Position numbers and translations under genes: made by a program
From: Persicaria tinctoria
Taxonomy: Eukaryota > Streptophyta > Magnoliopsida > Caryophyllales > Polygonaceae
Assembly (NCBI GenBank): GCA_037127255.1
Contig: JBANSL010000016.1
Span: forward strand, 6,326,501 to 6,390,500
Length of the DNA: 64,000 bases
Direction: 5' to 3'
The notes under the pieces: generated by a model
Database searches by the model: none
Seen by the model: only the letters and a program-made list of their open reading frames with translations
Told to the model about the DNA's origin: nothing
Shown: piece after piece, positions 12,701 to 23,200 of the stretch
How positions within the stretch are numbered: position 1 is the first letter of the stretch
Layout: each line of letters begins with the position of its first letter

Positions 12701-13366
12701 TTTAGAAACCTTAAGGAACCTTCCCAAATGGAGGTACAATCTTTCCTGAAAGCTGTCATGGAAAATTGGAGAAGGGTAGTAACGGATGAAATAGATGATG
12801 AAGTAATGACGTCTGACTTTCCTCGGGTCATAAACTAAGCAGAAAGAATGTCAAATGGAGGAAGTCGGTGAATGGTTATCTGAAATTAAATTTTGATGGA
12901 GCTGTAAGTGGATCTGGAGGAGCTAGTATAGGATTTATAATAAGGAACTGGGTGGGAGATGCTGTTAAACTAGGCTATAAGGAAATAGGTGCTATTTCCC
13001 CACTTATGGCGGAGACGATCGCTCTCAGATAAGGAATTATTGTTGCACAGGAAAACAATTATCAAAAGCTCATTATCGAAGAGGATTCTCAGATTGTCAT
13101 AGATCATCTTAAATCAAAAGACCCTTGCCCCTAGGAAATTGAATTGATTATGGGAAATATCAAAGGTCTGTTGCGGGCCTTTCAGGATATCTCCTTCTCC
13201 CATGTGCCCCGTGAGGGTAATAGGGTGGCTGACAAAGTTGCATATCTTGGTTGTCCTGTTAACGGGTTGGCACTGGAGTCTCATCCAGATCTTTTAAATT
13301 TCATCCGTCGGGATGCTATCGGTTAAGATTTCCAACCGAATTCTTACCTAATAATTAAAAAACAAA
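9763..13366 (+). pseudogene. L1-type LINE, 5'-truncated, with TSD
   Basis: The plus strand encodes the end of the APE endonuclease (ERLDRALV and SSDHCPI around 9800-9920), the RT (10466-11593), the thumb (11807-12238), zf-RVT (12239-12838) and RNase H (about 12840-13326). RT motifs include KSPGPDGFTAEFY, RPISLC, GIRQGDPISPFLF and the catalytic FADDIIIF. RNase H shows LNFDGA and NRVADKVA. Several stops and frameshifts make it inactive, for example at 10352-10466, near 11594 and inside RNase H. The 3' end is CCGAATTCTTACCTAATAA plus A-rich tail. AAACTCCAT flanks it at 9754-9762 and 13367-13375, a target-site duplication. Confidence 0.88.
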
Positions 13367-13375
13367 AAACTCCAT

Positions 13376-13903
13376 TTTTTACTAATAAATTCTTTCTTTA
13401 CCCCCTACAGTACAAAGTTTACTAACTGAGAGTGCGGTCGACAATGATTTGATTTGGGTTTCATCGACAGATTTTAGAACCGATCGAAATAAGAAAGGCA
13501 GGGCCCCTTCTTCAAATTTGGAGAATTCAACTCCAATGCCGACTTTCAATCTCCTGCTGACCCACCCATTAATTTTATTAGTACAACTTGTTTTAATTTT
13601 TATTTGGTTACTATCGATACGGTGAAAATCTCATAATGTCGGTGCTAATTTCAAAAATCGTAAGAATATTATACTAAATAAAACTAATAAAATAGGTTTA
13701 AAAAATCTCATACTATCACAACTTTCAAATCGTGGGCCATATTTTTTTTTTCCAATCTTTACCCCATATTCGACTGGTAATCGAAAAGAGAAATAATTTG
13801 ACATCTTATAAGGTTTGTGAAACCGTAGTCGGGTTATTTTCCTAAGATTTTTAAAACCGTGGCAATAGATATTTTTATTGTTTTCAAAACTGTAGCAGAC
13901 ACT
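13376..13903. other. Right part of the LINE's host repeat and unclassified DNA
   Basis: The first about 60 bases parallel the 44112-44406 repeat (TTTACTAATAAATTC, then a CCCxxTACAG motif). The remainder shows no gene. Confidence 0.4.
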
Positions 13904-13908
13904 GTATA

Positions 13909-14030
13909 CAACAACAACAACCCAGTATATCCCGTAATAAAGCGGGGCCTGAGAGGTCGGGATGTACGAACTCTTTCCCCGAACTAGTCGAGAGAGTGTT
14001 TCCGGAAGAACCAAAACAATAGAGCAAAGG
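13909..14030 (-). repeat. TS-type SINE 3' part with (TTG)n tail
   Basis: Read on the minus strand it runs GGAAACACTCTCTCGACTAG... to GGGATATACTGG and ends in GTTGTTGTTG. This follows the layout of the TS SINE 3' region known from Solanaceae and relatives. A second copy is at 58676-58800. The 5' head is missing; the hAT element at 14046 begins close by. Confidence 0.6.
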
Positions 14031-14045
14031 AAGCACGTCCCGGCA

Positions 14046-14575
14046 CAGGGACGGAACCAGGAATGGAAGTCGGGGTGTGCTGGATTTCCTTATGCCATGA
14101 AGAAAAATTATTTTGAAAAAAAAAAGGAATGGCAATTAGAGAAATATAGTGATGAAAATTGATAGAATTAGATTTACTATCTCGTATATAATTTATTGGG
14201 TACATATATATATTAAAAAAAATTATTTTGTAAATTTTTAAGTGAAAGCTATAAAATTGGCACAATGAGGTGAACATATTATTTGATAGAAAGGAAAAAA
14301 AGTTACTGGAAATGGGAGAAAATTAAAGTAATTAGCAATGGGCAGATGGGCTCTTGAAGAGAAGGGAAAAAAAAGTAACTAGGAATGGGGAAAAAGTAAT
14401 CAATAATGGGCTACTGAAGAGAATTAAACCCTTCACCTGCGGCGTGTGGTGCAACTCCTCTACCAACAAGACAATCAATATTTTGTGTCCTTCACTACAA
14501 CTACATAGTATATATTCTATTTTGCAAATGGGGTGGGCCGCAGCAAAGCTCAGTCCACCCCTCCTTCCGTCCCTG
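14046..14575. mobile_element. Non-autonomous hAT (Tip100-like) element
   Basis: The ends are CAGGGACGGAACCAGGAA and, inverted, CAGGGACGGAAGGAGGGG, close to the CAGGGGCGGA consensus of Tip100-type elements. The 8-bp flanks TCCCGGCA and CCAGGGCA agree at 5 of 8, so the duplication is eroded. There is no transposase frame. On the minus strand a tRNA-like pair is visible: CTTGTTGGTAGAGG (about 14455-14470) and GGGTTTAATTCTC (14419-14431). Confidence 0.7.
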
Positions 14576-14599
14576 CCAGGGCACCTAGTAGGAGATTAG

Positions 14600-15728
14600 G
14601 TAATAGACAGTCGATAGACGGAAAACAGATATGAAGATAACCGACAGAAAACAGATAGAAAGCAGAAAGAGAGGTAGAAAGGAAGCAAAAGAAAATGACC
14701 CAGCACCCATCCGAGGGATTCTAAACATCCGAAGCCTGAATGCATCTCCTCCAGTGGTCCATATCCGAAGTCATATCCTCCGAGAGGTTCATCGCATTGA
14801 GATCCTGTCGAATAACCTCCATCCAGCTCTTCTTCGGTCTACCTCTCCCTCTGCACAAAGCACAAAGCTCCAAGCTCCAAGCTCTCGCACCTACGGGAAG
14901 GCGCTAATATTTGCCTCCTACGAACGTGCCCAAACCACCGCAATCTGGACTCCCGTAGTTTGTCAACGATACTCACAACTCCGACCTTGCTTCGAATGTC
15001 CAAATTCATGATTCTGTCTAGCCTCGTGTGCCCACTCATCCATCTCGGCATTCTCATCTCAGACACTGCCAACTTCTGTTCTTGAGCTTTAGTACTAGGC
15101 CAACACTCCACGCCATACAACAAGATCGGTCTGACAACCACCTTATAAAATTTCTCTTTCAGCTTAACCGGGACTTTCTTGTCACAGAGAATCCCAGATG
15201 CTCTCCTCCATCTCATCCACCCTGCCTGGACTCTATGCTCAATATCCTTGTCGATACCCCCATCGCTTTGGACGTACGAGCCAAGGTACTTGAAATGCTC
15301 CTTCCTTGGGACAAGATCCTCCCCTAATCGAACGGGTGTCTCAGGGACTCTGGCCTCTCCAAAGCTGAACTGCATATACTCGGTCTTGGTCCTACTCATT
15401 CTGAAACCCTTAGACTCCAACACTTCTCTCCAGTATTCTAGTCTGCGAGCCAACCCCGAACTAGAGACGCCCACTAGAACAATATCGTCGGCAAACAGCA
15501 TGCACCAAGGTACCTCCTCTTGGAGAGAAGCAGACAGAGTATCCATAACTAAAGTGAATAGAAGCGGACTAAGCGCAGAGCCCTGGTGAAGCCCCCCTCG
15601 AACCTCAAAATACTCTGATATACGACCCAGACACTCCCTTTTATGCCAAGCATCTCCAAAGAAGCTCTCTCGAAATTAAACTCTGTCGTAGACCTTTTCT
15701 ATATCAATAAAGGCCATATGCAGTTAGA
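14600..15728 (-). pseudogene. RTE-clade LINE, 3' part of reverse transcriptase
   Basis: The minus strand carries a long open stretch (15546-14839) with the RT catalytic LFADDIVLV, MSRTKTEYMQF, FKYLGSYVQSDGGI and WFGHVRRR. This is the usual C-terminal half of plant RTE elements, which lack RNase H. Upstream, to about 15728, a frameshifted piece gives FIDIEKVYDRV and GGLHQGSALSPLLFTLVMD. The 5' half, including the endonuclease, is missing. This is a different LINE clade from the L1 copies elsewhere in the window. Confidence 0.87.
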
Positions 15729-16282
15729 GCCTCTGTTACATGTTTCATATTTTAAATTTTTTTATTCTAATTTTTTTAATCTAATAAATTATCTTTCTTA
15801 TATTATTTGCCAAAATAGAAATATTGACAGAAAAAAATAGAAATTTTTATGCAAATCTTGTTCTATTCTCTAAAATAAGAAAGTGTTTTTTCAAGTCCTT
15901 CAAGGTACCCATTGCTCAGAGTACCCTCCTCAAAAAGGAAAAGGAAAAAGATTTAGAAAGTTATTGAAGTTAAAACAAAAATATTTAAAAATTTTAAACC
16001 GTTTACAATGCAAATATATATCAAAATTTTAATTATTTTTAAATATAATTTAATATTTTCTAGTTTCGTTATTTTTGAAAAATCATGGGACTTAAATTTT
16101 GACACAAATGGAGCACAAATTTATTTCTCTAACCTATACCCAAAAATATAGGTTTTAAATTTTCTACAAGAACAACTATTATTTCCATTAATAAATTATC
16201 AATCTATATTTTACGGATAAAAATGAAAAAAATTAAATGAAAATATTTAAGGAAAACATAGGTGAGAAAAAACGATACTCCG
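15729..16282. other. AT-rich intergenic, no gene seen
   Basis: No features recognised apart from a TACTCCGT footprint near its right end. Confidence 0.55.
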
Positions 16283-16435
16283 TTTCGGGTGATGTTATTT
16301 ACACCCAAATTGGTGCCGACAAACGTTATATATACAACATATACGAATATACGATATCAGTTTGTCTGTGTCAAACCAAAATTTATAGTTCCACGTTACA
16401 TTAATGGTGCCACTCAATTAGCTGATTTCGGGTGA

Positions 16436-16675
16436 TGTTATTTACACCCAAATTTTTTACTATTTACACGCAACATTTAAATTTTTATTTTTTTTTAAAT
16501 AAACCCTACGCCTCTTGAGTCACAGACGTGTGACTCAAGAGGGACAGGGTTTGTATATAGGAAAAATCAGTTGCGCCTCTTGAGTCACACACCTATGACT
16601 CAAGAGGCGTAGGGTTTATTTTAAAAAAAACTTTGATTTTGGGTGTAGGTAGTAAAATTATGGGTGTAAATAACA
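16436..16675. mobile_element. Palindromic MITE with two TGAGTCA hairpins
   Basis: The ends TGTTATTTACACCCAAATTT and, inverted, TGTTATTTACACCCATAATT begin long imperfect terminal inverted repeats of about 90 bp. The middle holds two separate perfect hairpins. One has CCTCTTGAGTCACA with a 4-base loop (about 16511-16542); the other has CGCCTCTTGAGTCA with an 8-base loop (about 16574-16609). Together they give four TGAGTCA sites. There is no coding capacity and no convincing target duplication. A 29-bp direct repeat of the left end region lies at 16283-16311. Confidence 0.7.
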
Positions 16676-16684
16676 AGAGCTTTT

Positions 16685-17237
16685 TCAAACCATATGAAGT
16701 CCGAGATTAGAGCTTTTCAGCATATAGTTATTCAAACTTTTCAAAGTTTTTGGTTTTATGTTCATAAGTTTTCATGAGTTATCATAACATATACGTTTAA
16801 TAAATACTATAAACTTGTTAACATATAGCTAGTATGTATTTAAAACAAATAACTTGTCACCTTCAGTTATCTAATCAACTTCAACTATCCTATTAGTTAC
16901 CATTTTGTCAGTGGTGGAACTCTTTGGGGGCAGCCGCTAGACAGAAAAATTTAATGTTATATCTAAAAAATTTATTATTTTATTTAGTAGTAAAAGAGCA
17001 TTTTAACAACTAATTGATTTCTTTAGCTTAGTTTGTAAATGAGTAGTATTTCAATGTACAAATTAAGGGTTCAGCTCGATCTCGAGATCAACTTTTTAGA
17101 ACAATATATTCTAAAATTGTTGCATGTGAAAATGATATAAAAACAATAAAAAAAATTGTTCAAAATATTTTTTTTACCTCTAGATGTATAATTCAGGTTT
17201 CGCCATTACTTTTTTTTTTTTTTATCAAACATAGCAT
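16685..17237. repeat. Degenerate Tourist-like MITE split by a hAT element
   Basis: The sequence before 16908 (AACATATAG..ATTTAAAACAAATAACTTGTC) and after 17208 resembles the right half of the Tourist-like element at 35271-35554. The 300-bp hAT at 16909-17208 interrupts it. The left end is uncertain. Confidence 0.35.
16909..17208. mobile_element. Non-autonomous hAT element, same subfamily as 28249-28539
   Basis: It begins CAGTGGTGGAACTC and ends in the inverse of TAATGGCGAAACCTGA. Reverse-complemented, it aligns end to end with the 291-bp element at 28249-28539. A degraded tRNA-like A box (TAGCTTAGTTTG, 17024-17035) and B box start (GGTTCA, about 17068) are retained. The flanks CATTTTGT and CTTTTTTT share only 5 of 8 bases. 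Confidence 0.65.
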
Positions 17238-17869
17238 ATGTGATATGTCCGCGCAAGTGTGCAACCGTAAAAGCTAAGTTTGTGGTGAGCCTTATACAAC
17301 CTATGCAATTGCATTGAGAATAGACTTACCAATTTTGGTAATAGACTTACCAATTTTGGTTCATAAAGTCTATTTGTAACACGAGATTTATCTATTGACA
17401 AGACAAACTTTAAATAATTGCACTCAATGTCTTTTTAATTTTTTTTTTATAAAATAATTATAAATTGGTCCGAGACACAACCATCCTCCTTCATCCTCAT
17501 CCATTCTTTTCATATCTAGACTACTTGTGTTTAATACGTTTTTTTTTATCGAAATCTGCATCGATCTATCACAACAAATGTTTGTTATTCCATATAATGT
17601 CAAAATTTTATTGATTTTTGGTGAAATTGACATATATAGAAATTGGGTTTTTTAAATTTTGCTTGAAAATTTTGATGTTTGATGCTTGTATTAATGATGG
17701 TTTGATCAGTGTCGATCTCAATCCACAAGCCTATCAGGTATTTTATATTATGTTTCATTAAAAAAATAGTTGGAGAAATAATAATATTTTTTTAATTTAT
17801 CTATCAAAACAAATGAACTATATTTGATGTTTCGACTTTTGCTTGAGTTGGTCTCATGCGTGTTAGGAG
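17238..17869. other. Intergenic with a 21-bp tandem duplication
   Basis: TAGACTTACCAATTTTGGT occurs twice in tandem from 17321. Otherwise no gene or repeat was recognised. Confidence 0.5.
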
Positions 17870-20233
17870 CAGAGACGGAGTCAAGGGGGCGTCCGAATAT
17901 TCTGTCCCCGACGTTGTCCCCCTTTCCTGTACCATCTCACAAAACCTCTCTATTTTTTAATTTTTTTAATCTAATTTTTTTTTTTATATTTTCTTTTTCT
18001 TTTTCTTTTTCTTTTTAGCCGAGGCTTATGAGGGGGTGGGAGTTGGAAGATAGGAGGGGGGACATATTTGGGAATAGGTGATTTGAAGCCTTCAAGGGGG
18101 CATGGGGCATGTGCTCCCTCTCTCATCCTACAAATTACCCATGTGTATTCTCTTATCTATAGCTTCGTTTTATATATAATAAATCATAATCCGACATCCG
18201 AGTAAAAAATTATGAAAGTGTTAAAATTGTAGGTGTATTATTCACTTTATTTTTATTTTAATAAAATAAAATATTTTTATATTTTATTTAAATTGGCATT
18301 CTCATATTATAATTCATCTCGAGAACTTCGAAACAATAGGTTATATTACTTATTTTGAGAATTTGTTAAGAAGTTACACAAGTTTAAATATTTTATATCT
18401 GGTTATACACTATTATATGTTAAAAACAAAACAAGTTAAATATTGACTCAATGTTTATTGTATTGCATTTCCTATTTTTATTTTGTTAGTTTTTTCTTCT
18501 TCAGCTATTTCATGTAATAATTTATATTTATTTATTTTTAATGGCAAAAATAACATAGTTTTATCATAAATCGAAATCATATAAGTCAATAAGAAACGCT
18601 CTCCGTACAACACCCACACCGGTAAGTGGTAACCCTCCTCCGGGAGCTCATACATCTCCTTCGAAAGCCCATACACCTCCTCCGGGAGCCCCGACCTACT
18701 CCGCCATCACCTTCCCTAACTCCGGCGTCCGCTGTCGCCAACCACCCTTCCCCTCTTGTCTTCTCTGTGCGTGAGGGGTTCCAACCACGTCTTAAGCCGT
18801 CTAACACCGGTTTCAGCCTATCGGTCGCCGCCCACTGTCCTAGTGGCGCCGTCGCCACCATCTTCACTGTGCTTTTGGGTGTAATCCGCAATCGGATTTT
18901 CCCTTGGTTCATTAATCAGCCTTTGATCTTCATCCAAAACCCCAAATTGTTTGGGGGTTTTTACTTATTGATGTTTTCTTCCCCAAATCTCATATTGATT
19001 TGTCTGTTTTGTGTTATTCCACCCCTCCCTCTTCCTTAGTTTGGTTTTTTGGGTGTTCCTTTCACACCTATCCACTGTCGCCGCTTGCCTTATTGGTTGG
19101 CCATGTGAGTCCCTCCGTTTAGGCTGCTCGGTGTCGGCACCGACGTTTCTGGTGACCCCTCCGGCTGCCCTCGGCGGCTCTTCCCTTCAAATGCTCTCCC
19201 TTAGGTTTCTATCAAAGTCCAGTTTCGTCTCTGGCCTTCTCTTGGCCTGTTTGCTCGACTCCCCTTGCTGGATCTGGGTTTGGGGGTTGTGGTTCCAGCG
19301 CCATCTTCCTCTGGTGGGCTTGCCTGCGCCAACGCCGGTGTCCGCTTCTCCTGCGTCGTCGTCCTTCCATTCGGCCATCTCCTACCTTCTTGGTCCTCGG
19401 GTTTTCCTTGCCTGATTGGAGTTCTGTTGGTGCTTGATTTGGGCCCATTTGGCTTATGCTTTGGGCTTAAGGAATTTCCTTGGGCCCAAAGGCAGCCCTT
19501 AAACTTCAAAGGAAAAAATAAATAAATAAATATTAATTATGATATTAATAAATTAAAAGTATATATATAAATATATTTATATATATAATAATAATAATCT
19601 ATTACTCATATGTCTCCTTTTATATGAGTAATTAAATAATTTCCTAGTTGGGATTGATATTTTCCTGCTAGGGTTTCTGGTGCTCTCGGTTCAGGCGGTG
19701 TGGGGCTTTGCTTTAGGCGTGACTGGTCTTCTTGTTCGGTGGATGGGGTTCTGGCTGTTCGATGTCGGGTCAGGCTGGGGTCGTGACAATGTGTATCGAG
19801 GCGTCTCCTTTTCCTGGAAGGCTGTTTCCTTGGAGGTTCGTCTTCACTGCCCACAGGTGACTCCTGATGTATCGCTAGCCTGCGGTGCTGCTGCTGGGTA
19901 GTGCTTGGCTTCGTTTGTCGTCTACGTCCTCATCTCTTTCAGTTTAGTTGCGCTTAGTTTCGCTTTGTAGAGCGTCTTTGCCTGTATTTTGCACCTTCTT
20001 TGTATTTCTGCTTATTTATGACGGTTTTCCGTCTGCCGAATTGTCGGCCTTCGAGGTCCAGGTATGTCGGGCCTCGAATTTTTACCTAATAAAAAAAAAA
20101 TCAAAATCATATTATCTTAAAATAACTTCATTTATTAGCGTATTATATAGAGATCGGTATGCTGCTTTAATCTAAAACGACGCCGCCCATATATAATCGT
20201 GCCCCCACTAAAAACTTTATGACTCCGCCATTG
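17870..20233. mobile_element. Large hAT-like non-autonomous element hosting a retroposon
   Basis: The left end CAGAGACGGAGTCAAGGGGG and the inverted right end CAATGGCGGAGTCATAAAG form hAT Tip100-like termini. The flanks GTTAGGAG (17862-17869) and ATAAGGAG (20234-20241) match at 6 of 8. No transposase is recognisable. Most of its length is a nested retroposon (18585-20097); without it the element would be about 0.85 kb. A (CTTTT)n tract lies near 17990-18016. Confidence 0.6.
18585..20097 (+). mobile_element. 1.5-kb non-autonomous retroposon with LINE-type 3' end
   Basis: The flanks are a 17-bp near repeat: AAATCGAAATCATATAA at 18568-18584 and AAATCAAAATCATATTA at 20098-20114, with 2 mismatches. 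It ends TTTTTACCTAATAAAAAAAA on the plus strand, so it looks like a target-primed retroposition product. The first about 0.9 kb is GC-rich (unlike its AT-rich surroundings) and has open frames with no recognisable domains; it resembles a GC-rich leader. The last about 230 bases are shared with 2228-2505. I do not recognise it as a described family, and a captured gene fragment in the 5' part is possible. Confidence 0.6.
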
Positions 20234-20242
20234 ATAAGGAGT

Positions 20243-23200
20243 ATTTCTGTTTTATTTTATTTTGCATATTTTTTTTTATTTTGTTTGAAACGAAAAGAAT
20301 TTGGCAGATAGGACAAGTCCTATGAGCTAATTAGAGCATCCGAATGGATGAAATCACGAAGCGTAGAATCGCCAGGAGCCAATGGGCTATGGAAAGCAAC
20401 GTCTAGGTGCGATAAACGGTCTGCAACACGGTTAGCTTTCCGATAGACATGACGAATCACTATGGAATTGAAGAAGCCAAGCGTGACTAGACTATCGGAG
20501 ACAATCATTTCAGAGTCACCCGTTGGCTGCCCTTCGACTTTGAGGCTGTTAATGATGGTAAGGTTGTCTCCTTCGATCTCTAGTCTTGTTATGTTCAGCA
20601 TTTGGGCTGCCTGTAAACCCCTCCAAAGACCCAAGCCTTCAGAGCCTGAAACAGAGGAGATAGGAGAAGGCCCGACCCCATAATATAGTGGATCACCTTT
20701 ACAGTTTCTGATGATAAATCCGCAAGATCCGTGTCCAGTTGATGACAGAGCACCGTCGAAATTTAATTTGTAATTCCCAGGTTTCAGAGGAACCCATTTG
20801 GCCTTCCTCCTTATTTGTCCAGGTCTTGTTGATGAATGTTGATTCCTTTTGTGTTGGATCTCAGCACAGTCATCTAGGTTTTTTGTCGACTTCCACATTA
20901 ATATTTTTTCTTTTGCGAAGGATAAGATACTTCTTGGGTCAGGTTTGATGCTATCAAACAGTGATTTGTTACAAAAGTACCATATGCTCCACCAAGTAAA
21001 GGCAAGCTTGGTGAAACGATCTAGACCTATTTTATTTTTGATTTGCTGGATGGCGTCATTTAGGTCAGTTCCTTGTGTGAAGCTATTGTTTATAGTGACA
21101 AATAGAGATGGATCCATCCAAGTAACCACATCTCGCGAGACCGAGCATGCCCATAGTAGATGAGTGAGATCTTCATAGTTTGAGTCACATTGTGGACAAG
21201 TAGTTGGAACACCAAATCCACGAGATGTCAATCTAACCGATGTGGGTACTCCGTTCTTGGTGATCTTCCAAATCAAAGTTTTTATTTTAGATGGGGCATC
21301 CAAATGCCAAATCCAGCTTATATTAGACCTTTGATGATTTTTCCCAGCGCTAATCATTTCAATTGCTGAGTTAGTAGAGAACCATCCATTACGGCTCCAT
21401 TTCCAGTACAATATGTCAATATGTATATGCTTGGGTATCGGGAATGTGAGGATCGATTCTATTATTTCATTGGGTATAGTGTCTTTTACCGCGTCGCGCA
21501 GTTTTCCTGGATCTCATGTCTTGTCGTTTTTCATAAACTGCTGAATTTTGGTATTAATGTTTATTTGTTGAACGTCAGATATTATGTTAATGAGGGGGCC
21601 GGTGTCCCCGATCCAGTTGTCAGTCCAGAAATTAATATTTTCACCATTACCAATCGACCATCGGATTCCTTCCTTTAAAAGCGGGATTAATTTGGTTAGT
21701 TGGGTCCATTGCCAAGAGGTGCCACTTTTCTTGTGGTATTGTAGTATGTTTTGCCCTTTCAGGTATTTTTCAGATATTATGGAAACCCATGGGTTGCGAG
21801 GCTCCGCATGTATTTTCCAAAGCAGTTTCAATTGTAATGCTTGATTCATATCCTCCGATTTACGAAGGCCCAAACCCCCATTTTCCTTTGTTTTACAGAT
21901 CACAAACCAGCTTATAAGCGGTTTATGCGAAAGACCTTTCTTCCATAAGAAATTTATATTAATTTCACATGTACTGATTTGGGTAGTAGGAAGCACTACA
22001 TTAGGTGTAGTGGTTTTGCTGAAAGAGTTGTTTTAATTAATGTACATCGACCCGCTTGCGAGAGACAGTTAGCCTTCCATTTATTCAGTTGGACCTTAGT
22101 AGTGCTTAGTAACTCCTTAAAATCGTCTTTGGTTGTGCGGCCACATATAATTGGGCATCCTAGATAATTTCCTAAATTTGTTGTATACTGAATTTCTAAT
22201 TCGTTGTGAATAGTGTTTTTTGAAATGTTGTAGTGTTATGAGAGGCTTGAAAGTTTGATTTATGCCTATTAACTCTTTGACCCGAAAGAGAAGAGAACTC
22301 CCTAAGGACCTTATTGATTTGGTCACATGCCGTTTTAGTAGATGAGGCAAAAATAACAATGTCATCATCAAAGGCTAAGTGCGGTATCTTGGTTCCACTT
22401 CTTGTCATCTTGATTCCAAGGTGGCTTTTCGGCTTGGCAGATTCGGACTGCAACCCTCTGGCTAGAATTTCTGATAGGATCAAGAACAGATAGGGTGACA
22501 GCGGATCTCCCTGACGGAGACCTCTCTGTGGTGTAAATAATTATGTTGGTTCGTTTTTAACTAGAACCGAGTACGTAACCGTAGTTATGCACTCTTTTAT
22601 CCAGCCCGCAAAACGATCAAAAAACCCGAATTTAGTCATTACTGATAGTAAAAATTCCCAGTCCACAAGGTCAAAAGATTTTTCCATGTATAATTTGAGT
22701 GTCATCTATCCCATTTTCCCTTTTTTCTTAGAGAAGGAATGGAAAATTTCGTTTTCTATGAGGATGTTATCCTGTATGGATCGCCCTGATGAGAAGGCGC
22801 TTTGTAGAGGGTTAATGATCTTGGGTATACATTTTTTTAGTATGCCTGCCGGAATTTTTGCAATGATTTTATATGTTGTTGAGCATAGACCAATTGGCCT
22901 ATATTGAGATGTTTTTGTAGGGTTATCACATTTTGGTATTAATGCTATACAGGTATGGTTTGTCTATTTCAAGATTCTTCCGCTAAGGAAGAAACTCTTC
23001 ACAGCCTTAATAACAAAAGGGTTCAATAATGTGCCAGTATTTTTTGTAAAAGCCAGTTGGGAAACCATCAGGGCTAGGAGATTTATCGTTTGCTAGCTAA
23101 ATACTGCATTTTTAATTTCTGAGTTTGAGATTGGTCTTGTTAGCCATTCATTATCCTCGCTTGTTACTTCGTTACCAATGAGATTAAGCAAGTTGTTGGG

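Noticed and set aside
18626..19525. Several overlapping open frames on both strands in the GC-rich retroposon
   Set aside because: GC-rich DNA has few stops. None of the frames shows a recognisable domain, and they overlap on both strands.
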